DNA of 60,573 nt. Origin: JABMMZ01 sp044368575 (GTDB lineage: Bacteria > Bacteroidota > Bacteroidia > NS11-12g > UBA955). The notes below the pieces were generated by a model. That model did no database searches and had not been told where the DNA came from. It saw nothing but the letters and a program-made list of their open reading frames with translations. The position numbers and the translations under genes are program-made. The DNA lies in NCBI GenBank assembly GCA_044368575.1, contig JBIPPH010000011.1, positions 1-60,573 on the forward strand. Direction: 5' to 3'. Position 1 is the first letter of the stretch; every line of letters begins with the position of its first letter. Below are positions 53,672 through 60,573 of this stretch, piece by piece.

Positions 53672-56600
53672 CTATTCTATTTTCCATTTCTCGCGTTGCT
53701 CTTCTTTGTTATGGATTGCATTTAAAATATCTTTATCTTTCCTAAGCGATTCGTCCGCAAATTGTAAAGCATTATCTTTATAAGAATGCTGAATAGCTGC
53801 GATTACAATGTTTTTATCTTTTTTAAGTGATTGATCAGCAAATTCCAGGGCATATCCGTTTTGAGACACAGCAGCTAAAACAATATCTTTATCTTTTTTA
53901 AGTGCTTCATCTGCATATTCCAAGGCATTACCATCATTTTTTACAGCAATCAAAACAATCTCCTTGTCACTTTTAAATGTATCGCCTACAAATTGAATCG
54001 CAGAACCATTTTTATTCACTGCAGCTAAAATTATTTCTTTGTCTAAAAGAAACGTTTCATCTATATATTGAATTATTTTTTCTGACCATGCATTTTTGAC
54101 AGCCATCATGGCTACATCTTTGTCTTTTTTTAGAGTTTCATCAGCATATTTTATTGCATTACCATTGTTCTTAACGGCAGCTAATACAATATTCTTGTTT
54201 TTTCTTATAGATTCATCTGCATAATTTAAAGCTTCACCTTGATTATTTACTGCTACTAAAAAAATATCTAAATCTTTTTTTAGTGTATCATTTGCAAAAT
54301 AAATTGCATATCCGTTTTGATTTACCGCGACTAATACTATCCATTTCTCTCTTTTAAGCGATTCATCAACAAATTCTAATGCATAGCCGTCTTGCTTTAA
54401 TGCAGCTAATACGACATCTTTATCCTTTTTAAGACTTTCATCTGCAAATTCTATTGCTTTGCCATCCTCACTAACTGCAACTATAACCAGATCTTTATTT
54501 TTCTTGAGTTCATCATCCGCAAATTGCAAAGCAAGCCCATCCTGACTAACAGCACTTAGAACTATCTCTTGGTCTTTTTTTAATGTTTCGTCCAAATGTT
54601 GAAGTGCTCCGCCATTATTCTTTAGTCCTTCAAGTACAAGCGCTCTATCTTTTTTAAGTGATTCATCAACAAATTGCATAGCGTTTCCATTTTGCATTAC
54701 CGCTTCCAATACCACATCTCTATCTTTTTTAAGCGTTTCATTCGCGTATTTTAATGCAATTCCATCCCAAGATTTTTGAACAGCCGCCAATACTATTTGC
54801 TTATCTTTTTTGAGTGATTCATGAGCATACTGTAATGCATTACTGTTATTATCTATAGCCGCTAATACAACTTTTCTATCTTTTTTAAGTGATGCGTCAA
54901 CATATTGCAATATCTCTCCATCAACCCAAAATTTCTCAAAAATTTCAATTACCCACTTTTTGTTTTTCTTGAGTGATTGGTCAGCAAATTGAAGAGCAGT
55001 CCAATCATTCTCAATAGCAGACATTAAAATATCTTTATCTTTTTTTAAAGCATCACTCGCAAATTCTATTTCATTACCATTGTTTTGAACAGCCAACTTC
55101 ACCACTTCTTTATCATTTCTTAGTCCTTCATCTGCGTATTTTAAAATTGTATAACCCATGGAATTTTCTATAGCAGACATGACTACTGCTTTGTCTTTCT
55201 TAAGCATTTCACTTGCATATCTTAATACATAACCAGCATGACTTGTAGCTTCTAAGATGAATGCTCTATCGTTTTTTAGGCTTTCGTCTGCCTCTTCAAA
55301 TGCATCCCCACTACTATTGTTAATAGCAGCCATAACGATTTCTTTGTCTTTTTTCAATGATTCATCTGCATATTTCAGAGCATAACCATTGTTGTTAATT
55401 GCCTCAACAACAATTTCTCTATCTTTTTTGAAACTAGCATCAACGTGTTCTAATGCCAAGCCATTGCTTTTAACTGCCTCCATCACAATTTCTTTGTCTT
55501 GTTTGAGTGATTCATCAGCATATTTTAAGGCATTGCCATCCCATGTGTAGCTTTTGACAGCCTCCATTACAATTTCTTTATCTTTTTTCAAAAAAGGTTT
55601 TACATGTTCTAAGATATTTCCATTTTGTTTGATTGCATTTAATACTAGAGTTCTATCTTCTTTTAATGATTCATCTATATATTCATAAGCAAAACCATTG
55701 TTATTAAGTGCTATTAAAACTATTTCCCTATCTTTTTTAAATTCATCTCCCGCAAATTTTAAAGCATTACCATTAGACTTTAAAGCGGCTAAAACTACTT
55801 CTTTATCATGTTTAAGTGTTTCATCGGCAAATTCTAAGACATAGCCATTTCTGTTGACAGCAGCTATTACCACTTCCTTATCTTTTTTCATACTTATATC
55901 TGCATGTTCCAATGCATAGGCGTTATTCTTAACTAATTCTAATATAAATGGTTTGTTGCTTTTAAAGGATTCATCAACCAATGATAAGAGATTGCCATCC
56001 CATGAATTTTGAATTGCGATCAATACTAACTCTTCATCTTTTTGGAGTGTTTCATCAATGTATTCATAGGAATTTCCAAAATTAGTGACCGCAGCAATTG
56101 CAATTTCTCTGTCTTTTTTTAACGATTCATCTGCATATTTAACAGCGCTTCCATTTTGTTTTACAGCTGCCATTACAACCTCTTTATCTTTTCTTATAGT
56201 GATATCAGCATATTTTAAAACATTCCCTTTTTGCTGAACAGCAGCTAATAAAAAATCTTTATCTTTTTTAATTGAAATGTCTGCATATTGAAGCGCACTA
56301 CCATCCCATGTTGAACTATTAATTGCCTCCCAAACCACCTCTTTATCTTTTTTCATAGATTCATCAGCAAATTGAAGCACTTTGCCATCCCAATTTGGAT
56401 TTTTAACTGCCACTAAAACTATATCTTTATTTTTTTGAAGCGCATTATTAGCAAATGCTAAAGCACCACCATCTTTGCTAACTGCAGTCATAACCACTTT
56501 TCTATCTTTTTTTAGTTCAGCATCTGCATATTCTAAAGCATATCCTGAATTATTAATAGCTGCAATAACCACTTCCTTATCATTTTTTAATCTATCGCTG

Positions 56601-58603
56601 GCGTATTCTAAAGCGTACCCATTATTATTTACCGCTGCTATTACAATTTCCTTGTCATTTTTGTAAATCGGATCTAATACATTTAATACATATCCATTTT
56701 GACTAACCGCGGCTAAAATTAGTTCTTTGTTTTTTTGTAGAGATAAATCTGCATATTTAATTGAAAAGCCATCATTTTTAATTGCAGCTAATACCACCTC
56801 TTGATTATTTTTTAAAGTTGCATCTGCTAAGTCTAGTGCATAACCATAATTACTGACCGCCGCTAAAACTATCTCTTTATCTTTTCTGAATATATCATCC
56901 GCAAATTGCAATGCATAGCCAGATTTATTTACAGCGGCTAATACTACATCTTTATCTTTTATAAGAGATTGATTAACAAATTGCAAAGCATTGCCATTTT
57001 TACTTACGGCCGCTAATACAATTTCTTTGTCTTGTTTAATTGTTTCATCTGCAAATTGTAGTGCATTGCCATAACTCTTTATCGCTTCTAAAACTATATT
57101 TCTGTCTTTTTTTAAACTTGCATCTGCAAATTCAAGTTCATCTCCACTTTTGGCAACAGCTTCAGTAACTATCTCTTTATCCTTTTTGAGAGATTCATCT
57201 GCATATTTTAATGCGCTCTCATACCATGAAGAATTTTTAACAGCTAACAACACTATTTCTTTATTTTTTCTTTGTGATTCATCCAAGTATTGTAATGCAG
57301 TTCCATTCTCCTTCAGAGCTGCCAACAAAATTTCTTTGTCTTTTCTTAGTGATTCATCAACATATTGAATCGATAAGCCATTTTGTTTAGCCGCAACTAG
57401 TACTATTGTTTTGTCTTTTTTAAGTAATTCATCTATGAATTGAATAGCATTACCGTCCTGTTTAACGGCCGCCAATACCAAAGTTTTATTTTTTTTAAGT
57501 GTTTCACTTACATATTGAATTGCATTACCATCATTTCTAACCGCTACAAGTGCTAATTTTAAATTATACTTAAGTGATTCATCAATAAATTGAATAGCAT
57601 TACCATTTTGTGAAACAGCTTTAAATACTACTTCTAAATCTTGTTTAAATGATCCATCAGCATACTGTATAGCAAAGCCATTGTTATTAACTGCTGCCAA
57701 CACAATATCTTTATCTCTCTTCAATGATTCATCACAAAATTGCAAAGCATTACCAAAATCAGAAACGGCTGTTAATACTATTTCCTTATCTTTTTTTAGA
57801 GAGGCATCAATAAATTGTAGAGCGTTACCACTTTTATTAATCGCTTCCAAAACCAATTTTTTATCCATTTTAAATGCTTGATCAGCATAAAGTAAGGCTA
57901 GGCCATCCCATGAGTTTTTTATAGCCATTAACACAATTTCTTTGTCTTTTCTGAGTGATATATCTGCAAACTCTAATGCATTACCATTGGTTTTAACAGC
58001 CGCTAAAACTACTTCCTTGTCTTTTTTAAGATTAAAATCCGCATATGCAAGCGCATTAGCATCATTTTTAATTGCCAGTAGAGCTAAAGTTTTATTTTTT
58101 CTTAATTCATCAGATGCATACTGAAATGGTATACCATCCCAAGAGCTTTCTACCGCCTTAGTTACTACTTCCAGATCATTTTTAAGACTACTATTTGCAA
58201 ATTCTAAAGCTATGCCATTTTGAATCACGGCAGCTGTTACAACTTCTTTATCACTTTTGAGCAGTTCATCTACAAAAACCAATGCGTTGCCATTATTTTT
58301 TACAGCCTCCAGAACCATACTTTTATCTTGTCTCAAAGTCTCATCCGCAAATTGTAAGGCAATTCCAATATTTTTAACCGCTGATAATACTACTTCTTTA
58401 TCTTTTTTGAGAGAATTGCTTGTAAATTCTAAATCTAGACCATTTTTTTTAACGGCAATTAATGCAGAGTCTTTACTGTAAATTAAAGTTCTTTGATGGT
58501 TCTCAACTACAGATGTATTGCTCTGTCCAAACACCCCTGAATTAACTAGCAGCAATGAGCTTAATAAAACGCAATGGTCGAATCCTAATTTTTTAATCTT
58601 CAT
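53672..58603 (-). CDS. Giant exported tandem-repeat protein (DUF4116-like units)
   Basis: The 1643-residue protein has a signal peptide (cleaved near GVFGQ) and about 40 unique residues; the rest is a tandem array of some 62 units, mostly 25 residues long. The consensus unit is LKKDKEIVLAAVK, then NNGNAL, then QFADES. It predicts two short helices per unit, so the protein should form a very long alpha-solenoid. The pattern resembles Pfam DUF4116 repeats, known from bacteria, algae and large viruses; the match is from memory. No T9SS tail, membrane anchor or catalytic motif is present; the end is a charged 24-residue partial unit. The gene is alone, between a terminator and an AT-rich gap, and looks more AT-rich than its neighbours. 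Function unknown. Confidence 0.85.
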   Translation of the reverse strand: MKIKKLGFDHCVLLSSLLLVNSGVFGQSNTSVVENHQRTLIYSKDSALIAVKKNGLDLEFTSNSLKKDKEVVLSAVKNIGIALQFADETLRQDKSMVLEAVKNNGNALVFVDELLKSDKEVVTAAVIQNGIALEFANSSLKNDLEVVTKAVESSWDGIPFQYASDELRKNKTLALLAIKNDANALAYADFNLKKDKEVVLAAVKTNGNALEFADISLRKDKEIVLMAIKNSWDGLALLYADQAFKMDKKLVLEAINKSGNALQFIDASLKKDKEIVLTAVSDFGNALQFCDESLKRDKDIVLAAVNNNGFAIQYADGSFKQDLEVVFKAVSQNGNAIQFIDESLKYNLKLALVAVRNDGNAIQYVSETLKKNKTLVLAAVKQDGNAIQFIDELLKKDKTIVLVAAKQNGLSIQYVDESLRKDKEILLAALKENGTALQYLDESQRKNKEIVLLAVKNSSWYESALKYADESLKKDKEIVTEAVAKSGDELEFADASLKKDRNIVLEAIKSYGNALQFADETIKQDKEIVLAAVSKNGNALQFVNQSLIKDKDVVLAAVNKSGYALQFADDIFRKDKEIVLAAVSNYGYALDLADATLKNNQEVVLAAIKNDGFSIKYADLSLQKNKELILAAVSQNGYVLNVLDPIYKNDKEIVIAAVNNNGYALEYASDRLKNDKEVVIAAINNSGYALEYADAELKKDRKVVMTAVSKDGGALAFANNALQKNKDIVLVAVKNPNWDGKVLQFADESMKKDKEVVWEAINSSTWDGSALQYADISIKKDKDFLLAAVQQKGNVLKYADITIRKDKEVVMAAVKQNGSAVKYADESLKKDREIAIAAVTNFGNSYEYIDETLQKDEELVLIAIQNSWDGNLLSLVDESFKSNKPFILELVKNNAYALEHADISMKKDKEVVIAAVNRNGYVLEFADETLKHDKEVVLAALKSNGNALKFAGDEFKKDREIVLIALNNNGFAYEYIDESLKEDRTLVLNAIKQNGNILEHVKPFLKKDKEIVMEAVKSYTWDGNALKYADESLKQDKEIVMEAVKSNGLALEHVDASFKKDREIVVEAINNNGYALKYADESLKKDKEIVMAAINNSSGDAFEEADESLKNDRAFILEATSHAGYVLRYASEMLKKDKAVVMSAIENSMGYTILKYADEGLRNDKEVVKLAVQNNGNEIEFASDALKKDKDILMSAIENDWTALQFADQSLKKNKKWVIEIFEKFWVDGEILQYVDASLKKDRKVVLAAIDNNSNALQYAHESLKKDKQIVLAAVQKSWDGIALKYANETLKKDRDVVLEAVMQNGNAMQFVDESLKKDRALVLEGLKNNGGALQHLDETLKKDQEIVLSAVSQDGLALQFADDELKKNKDLVIVAVSEDGKAIEFADESLKKDKDVVLAALKQDGYALEFVDESLKREKWIVLVAVNQNGYAIYFANDTLKKDLDIFLVAVNNQGEALNYADESIRKNKNIVLAAVKNNGNAIKYADETLKKDKDVAMMAVKNAWSEKIIQYIDETFLLDKEIILAAVNKNGSAIQFVGDTFKSDKEIVLIAVKNDGNALEYADEALKKDKDIVLAAVSQNGYALEFADQSLKKDKNIVIAAIQHSYKDNALQFADESLRKDKDILNAIHNKEEQREKWKIE
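53747..58486 (-). repeat. Coding tandem array of about 62 units of 75-84 bases
   Basis: Complete units run from residue 40 to 1619. Most are 75 bases long (25 codons); about 13 are 1-3 codons longer because of an insertion after the first helix, often SWDG or TWDG (marked by CCATCCCA on the plus strand near 54764, 55538, 55995, 56301, 56387, 57912 and 58134). Units are conserved in protein but largely diverged in DNA, with some near-identical neighbours. Confidence 0.9.
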
Positions 58604-58896
58604 TTTTATGTATGTAATTTGTTTTATGGTATTTAATTTAAAAATGCAAAAATACTAAACGTACTTATCCAATTTATAAATAAACTAAATTATTTAAATG
58701 TTATTGTATGTGGTTAATAATTTAATTGAAAGTTAACAATAGGAGTTTAACTTGGGAAAATCCAAAATTAAAAAATACAATCTTATATCTATATTTTAAG
58801 CTATTCAAGCAATTAAATTATGTTTAAAAACCATCGTAAAGATTTTTAATTGTCCTTTAACAGCTAAAGTACGTTATGGTAATTTCGATTGATTAA
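58604..58896. other. AT-rich intergenic region upstream of the giant repeat gene
   Basis: This 293-base gap is very AT-rich. It contains a TATTTTTG box for the giant gene at 58647-58654 and many short A/T runs but no open frame, tRNA or clear hairpin terminator. Confidence 0.5.
58647..58654 (-). promoter_or_regulatory. -7 promoter box for the giant repeat gene
   Basis: TATTTTTG on the minus strand, 43 bases before the ATG: the longest leader among the genes here with a visible box. Confidence 0.5.
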
Positions 58897-59409
58897 CTAT
58901 GGATTAATAATGATAGCAACGCCTACTTTTGTTGCTTTGTAAATCTGATCAATTTCATCATCTGTAACAGCAATGCATCCTTGGGTCCAATCGTAGAAGC
59001 GGTGAAATTTTCCAAAATAATGATACTTGGGTCCTAGTCCATGAATCATAATATTTGATCCTGATTTGCCCATTTTCTTTTGCGCAGGACTTGGGTAACT
59101 TACACGTAAGGCCTTATGGTATTTACTTACACCCAAACCAAGTTTTGCTTCAACAGAATAATGACCCTCTGGTGTTTTGTTGTCACCTTCTGATTGTTTT
59201 TCTCCAACTGGCGAAGCTCCCAATGAAATTGAATAAGTGTTGAGCAAATCATTGCCATCATACACCATCATTTTTCTTTCCGATTTGTTGATTACAATTT
59301 TGCTGATTTTGGCATTATCAACCAAACGCTTTTCAGGATAGAAATAATACACCAAAACAGTTAAAATCACACCTAGAATAAACCATTTAATGGGCTTGCG
59401 TATTGTCAT
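58897..59409 (-). CDS. L,D-transpeptidase (YkuD domain)
   Basis: The 170-residue protein has an N-terminal membrane anchor (9-24) and a YkuD domain. The motif HxxxxxxxxxxxSxGC is present as IMIHGLG (His123) and TQGCIAVTD (catalytic Cys145), with Gln at the position usually occupied by His (SHGC). YkuD enzymes make 3-3 peptidoglycan cross-links or attach proteins to peptidoglycan; short forms without a binding domain, like this one, are sometimes annotated as murein peptide carboxypeptidases. It is on the same strand as, and 293 bases upstream of, the giant repeat gene; cotranscription is unlikely given that gene's own promoter box. Confidence 0.92.
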   Translation of the reverse strand: MTIRKPIKWFILGVILTVLVYYFYPEKRLVDNAKISKIVINKSERKMMVYDGNDLLNTYSISLGASPVGEKQSEGDNKTPEGHYSVEAKLGLGVSKYHKALRVSYPSPAQKKMGKSGSNIMIHGLGPKYHYFGKFHRFYDWTQGCIAVTDDEIDQIYKATKVGVAIIINP

Positions 59410-59502
59410 TGCTTTAGACTGTATTTATAATCCATAACGAAATAGAGATGATATATATTGCCAATAGTGATATTGGTCACTTTTGCTCTTGAGATATTAG
59501 TT

Positions 59503-59510
59503 TAAGTTTG
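59503..59510 (+). promoter_or_regulatory. -7 promoter box for the 135-aa orphan gene
   Basis: TAAGTTTG lies four bases before the ATG at 59515, another leaderless-type arrangement. Confidence 0.5.
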
Positions 59511-59514
59511 ATAT

Positions 59515-59922
59515 ATGGAACTTAAACTATTAAACAACTTACAATGGCACGATGTTAAAAAGCAATTCAATCAGTATTTTCCTTTTTTGAAATTGGAATG
59601 CTTTAGTCAGGCCCATGCTGAATCTACTGGCACAACTAAAAAGGCTATGTTAGACGGCAACACCCCCTTAAAAGATTTGCATTTAAAACAGTATGGCAGC
59701 TTTACGTTTGACGAGACCACTACTGTAAATGCTTTTGAACAAAATCTTGCAACAGTGTATGGATTACATGTTCATGTATTCAGGCATTCAGGGAATGTGT
59801 TTATAGAAACAACAGCAACAGATGATTGGACCCTCAAAGCGCAAAACCTAGAGGCCAAGTCAATGTCTGAGCAAAAGGCACCTGAACAACAAGATTTTAC
59901 AGACAAAGACCAATGGGATTAA
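59515..59922 (+). CDS. Small cytoplasmic protein of unknown function
   Basis: The 135 residues have no signal or membrane segment. The core (about 1-100) has alternating helix and strand, with LHVHVFRHSGNVFIETTATDDW-like strands near 83-105. The last 35 residues are charged, Gln/Lys/Asp-rich and probably disordered (SEQKAPEQQDF). I recognise the shape of a conserved Bacteroidota hypothetical but no named domain. It is flanked by divergent L,D-transpeptidase and downstream miaB, which has its own promoter. Confidence 0.75.
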   Translation: MELKLLNNLQWHDVKKQFNQYFPFLKLECFSQAHAESTGTTKKAMLDGNTPLKDLHLKQYGSFTFDETTTVNAFEQNLATVYGLHVHVFRHSGNVFIETTATDDWTLKAQNLEAKSMSEQKAPEQQDFTDKDQWD

Positions 59923-59969
59923 GCCTCATCCGGAAGATCTAGGTAGTTCATCGAAATCCGCTACTTTTC

Positions 59970-59982
59970 TGACACTTTGTCA
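59970..59982. promoter_or_regulatory. TGACA-N3-TGTCA palindrome upstream of miaB
   Basis: TGACA at 59970-59974 and TGTCA at 59978-59982 flank a CTT spacer. The palindrome ends ten bases before the miaB -7 box, where an activator or repressor would be expected to bind. Confidence 0.4.
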
Positions 59983-59992
59983 CAAAAAGCTG

Positions 59993-60000
59993 TATATTTG
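59993..60000 (+). promoter_or_regulatory. -7 promoter box for miaB
   Basis: TATATTTG matches TAnnTTTG and lies seven bases before the miaB ATG. Confidence 0.55.
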
Positions 60001-60007
60001 CCCTCCC

Positions 60008-60573
60008 ATGCAAGATTTAGACATTTCGCAAGAATTGGCAGTGAAGAACAGCATTCAACGCAAACAATTTTATATTGAGAGCTATGGTTGTGCTATGAAT
60101 TTTAGCGACAGTGAAATTATAGGCTCTATTTTGAACGCCCATGGCTATGGCATAACCCAAGATGAGTTTGATGCAGACGTTGTGTTTTTGAACACATGCG
60201 CCATCAGAGACAACGCTGAAAAAACCATCAGAGATCGCCTCAACCAACTCAGAAACAATAAAAAGAAAAACAGAGATTTGATTATTGGGGTATTGGGCTG
60301 TATGGCCGAAAGACTCAAAAGCAAATTACTGGAAGAAGAAAAATTAGTAGACGTTGTAGCTGGCCCTGATTCTTACAGAGACCTACCGAAATTAATAGCA
60401 GAAGTAGAAGAAGGCAATAAGGCCATCAACGTGTTGTTGAGCAGAGAAGAAACCTATGCAGAAATTTCACCACTTCGTTTAAACACCAATGGTGTTTCAG
60501 CCTTTGTATCCATTATGAGAGGTTGCGATAACATGTGCAGTTTTTGTGTAGTGCCATTTACCAGAGGCAGAGA
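60008..60573 (+). CDS. miaB: tRNA-2-methylthio-N6-dimethylallyladenosine synthase, 3' end beyond the window
   Basis: MiaB methylthiolates i6A37 in tRNAs that read UNN codons. The first 188 residues are visible. The N-terminal UPF0004 domain has YIESYGCAMNFSDSE (first cluster cysteine), FLNTCAIRDNAE and GVLGCMAER, the three cysteines that bind the auxiliary 4Fe-4S cluster. The radical SAM motif is RGCDNMCSFCVVP. The C-terminal TRAM domain lies beyond the window. The MiaB family, rather than MtaB or RimO, is supported by the CAIRDNAE motif. The ATG at 60008 is seven bases after a promoter box. Confidence 0.95.
   Translation, partial: MQDLDISQELAVKNSIQRKQFYIESYGCAMNFSDSEIIGSILNAHGYGITQDEFDADVVFLNTCAIRDNAEKTIRDRLNQLRNNKKKNRDLIIGVLGCMAERLKSKLLEEEKLVDVVAGPDSYRDLPKLIAEVEEGNKAINVLLSREETYAEISPLRLNTNGVSAFVSIMRGCDNMCSFCVVPFTRGR

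Noticed and set aside
53747..58486. Regularly spaced repeats that might be mistaken for a CRISPR array or other non-coding repeat, and many short open frames on the opposite strand
   Set aside because: The period is a multiple of three, one frame stays open for 4.9 kb, and conservation is at protein level with diverged DNA. The plus-strand frames of 60-75 codons are by-products of the coding repeat.
1..60573. tRNA, rRNA, riboswitch, insertion sequence and toxin-antitoxin genes
   Set aside because: Intergenic regions were read for cloverleaf, transposase and paired small-gene patterns and none was convincing. Without a covariance-model search a small RNA could be missed.

Overview
The window is a dense, AT-rich bacterial chromosome segment from a member of the Bacteroidota. 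The evidence is: type IX secretion (T9SS) C-terminal sorting domains on several secreted proteins, many lipoproteins and domain families typical of that phylum (DUF4292, DUF3098, DUF2452, DUF2795, DUF6427), almost no Shine-Dalgarno sequences, and a recurring TAnnTTTG promoter box directly upstream of start codons. The finer lineage cannot be fixed from the sequence alone. No rRNA, tRNA, insertion sequence, prophage or CRISPR array was seen, so most of this is ordinary core genome with a few accessory islands.

Layout. 0-11.7 kb (+): the 3' end of a PKD/gliding-type surface protein, then rarA, ileS, a DksA-like gene, lspA, a TPR membrane protein, a small lipoprotein with a strong terminator, thyA, ftsX, DUF3098 and uppP. 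11.7-22.9 kb: a PD40 propeller gene and purM (-), proS (+), a lipid-exporter-like ABC transporter (-), a T9SS beta-propeller protein (-) and leuS (-). 23.1-25.4 kb (+): gdhA, psd and a small Cys-rich exported protein. 25.6-35.5 kb (-): an OmpA/TSP3 porin-like protein, then a tight, partly overlapping cluster running flippase, dut, sugar nucleotidyltransferase, TPR lipoprotein, DUF4292 lipoprotein, EnvC-like activator, 3-hydroxyacyl-CoA dehydrogenase and a Rieske-like lipoprotein, with DUF2452 upstream. 35.5-49.7 kb: glutathione peroxidase, two coupled envelope genes, hflX, an orphan 401-aa gene, DUF2795, a T9SS metalloprotease, tilS, an LptA/OstA-like gene, a TauE-family permease and an S41 protease. 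49.8-53.6 kb (+): a three-gene glycosylation operon (epimerase, GT2, GT39-like). 53.7-58.6 kb (-): a single 1643-residue exported protein built almost entirely of about 62 tandem 25-residue units. The window ends with an L,D-transpeptidase, a short orphan gene and the 5' part of miaB.

Themes. Much of the window serves the cell envelope: lipoprotein maturation (lspA), undecaprenyl recycling (uppP), phosphatidylethanolamine synthesis (psd), LPS or glycan export (OstA-like, flippase, ABC exporter), peptidoglycan remodelling (ftsX with an EnvC-like activator, L,D-transpeptidase) and T9SS cargo. Translation and nucleotide metabolism form the other block (ileS, leuS, proS, tilS, miaB, thyA, dut, purM).

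The most unusual object is the 53.7-58.6 kb repeat protein. Its units resemble the DUF4116 repeat family, it has a signal peptide but no T9SS tail, and about 13 units carry a small Trp/Asp/Gly-type insertion at the same place. Other notable points are an isoleucyl-tRNA synthetase whose HIGH motif is permuted to GIHH, a Rieske-like lipoprotein that has lost its histidine ligands, and the widespread placement of promoter boxes only 4-20 bases before start codons, which implies leaderless or nearly leaderless mRNAs.
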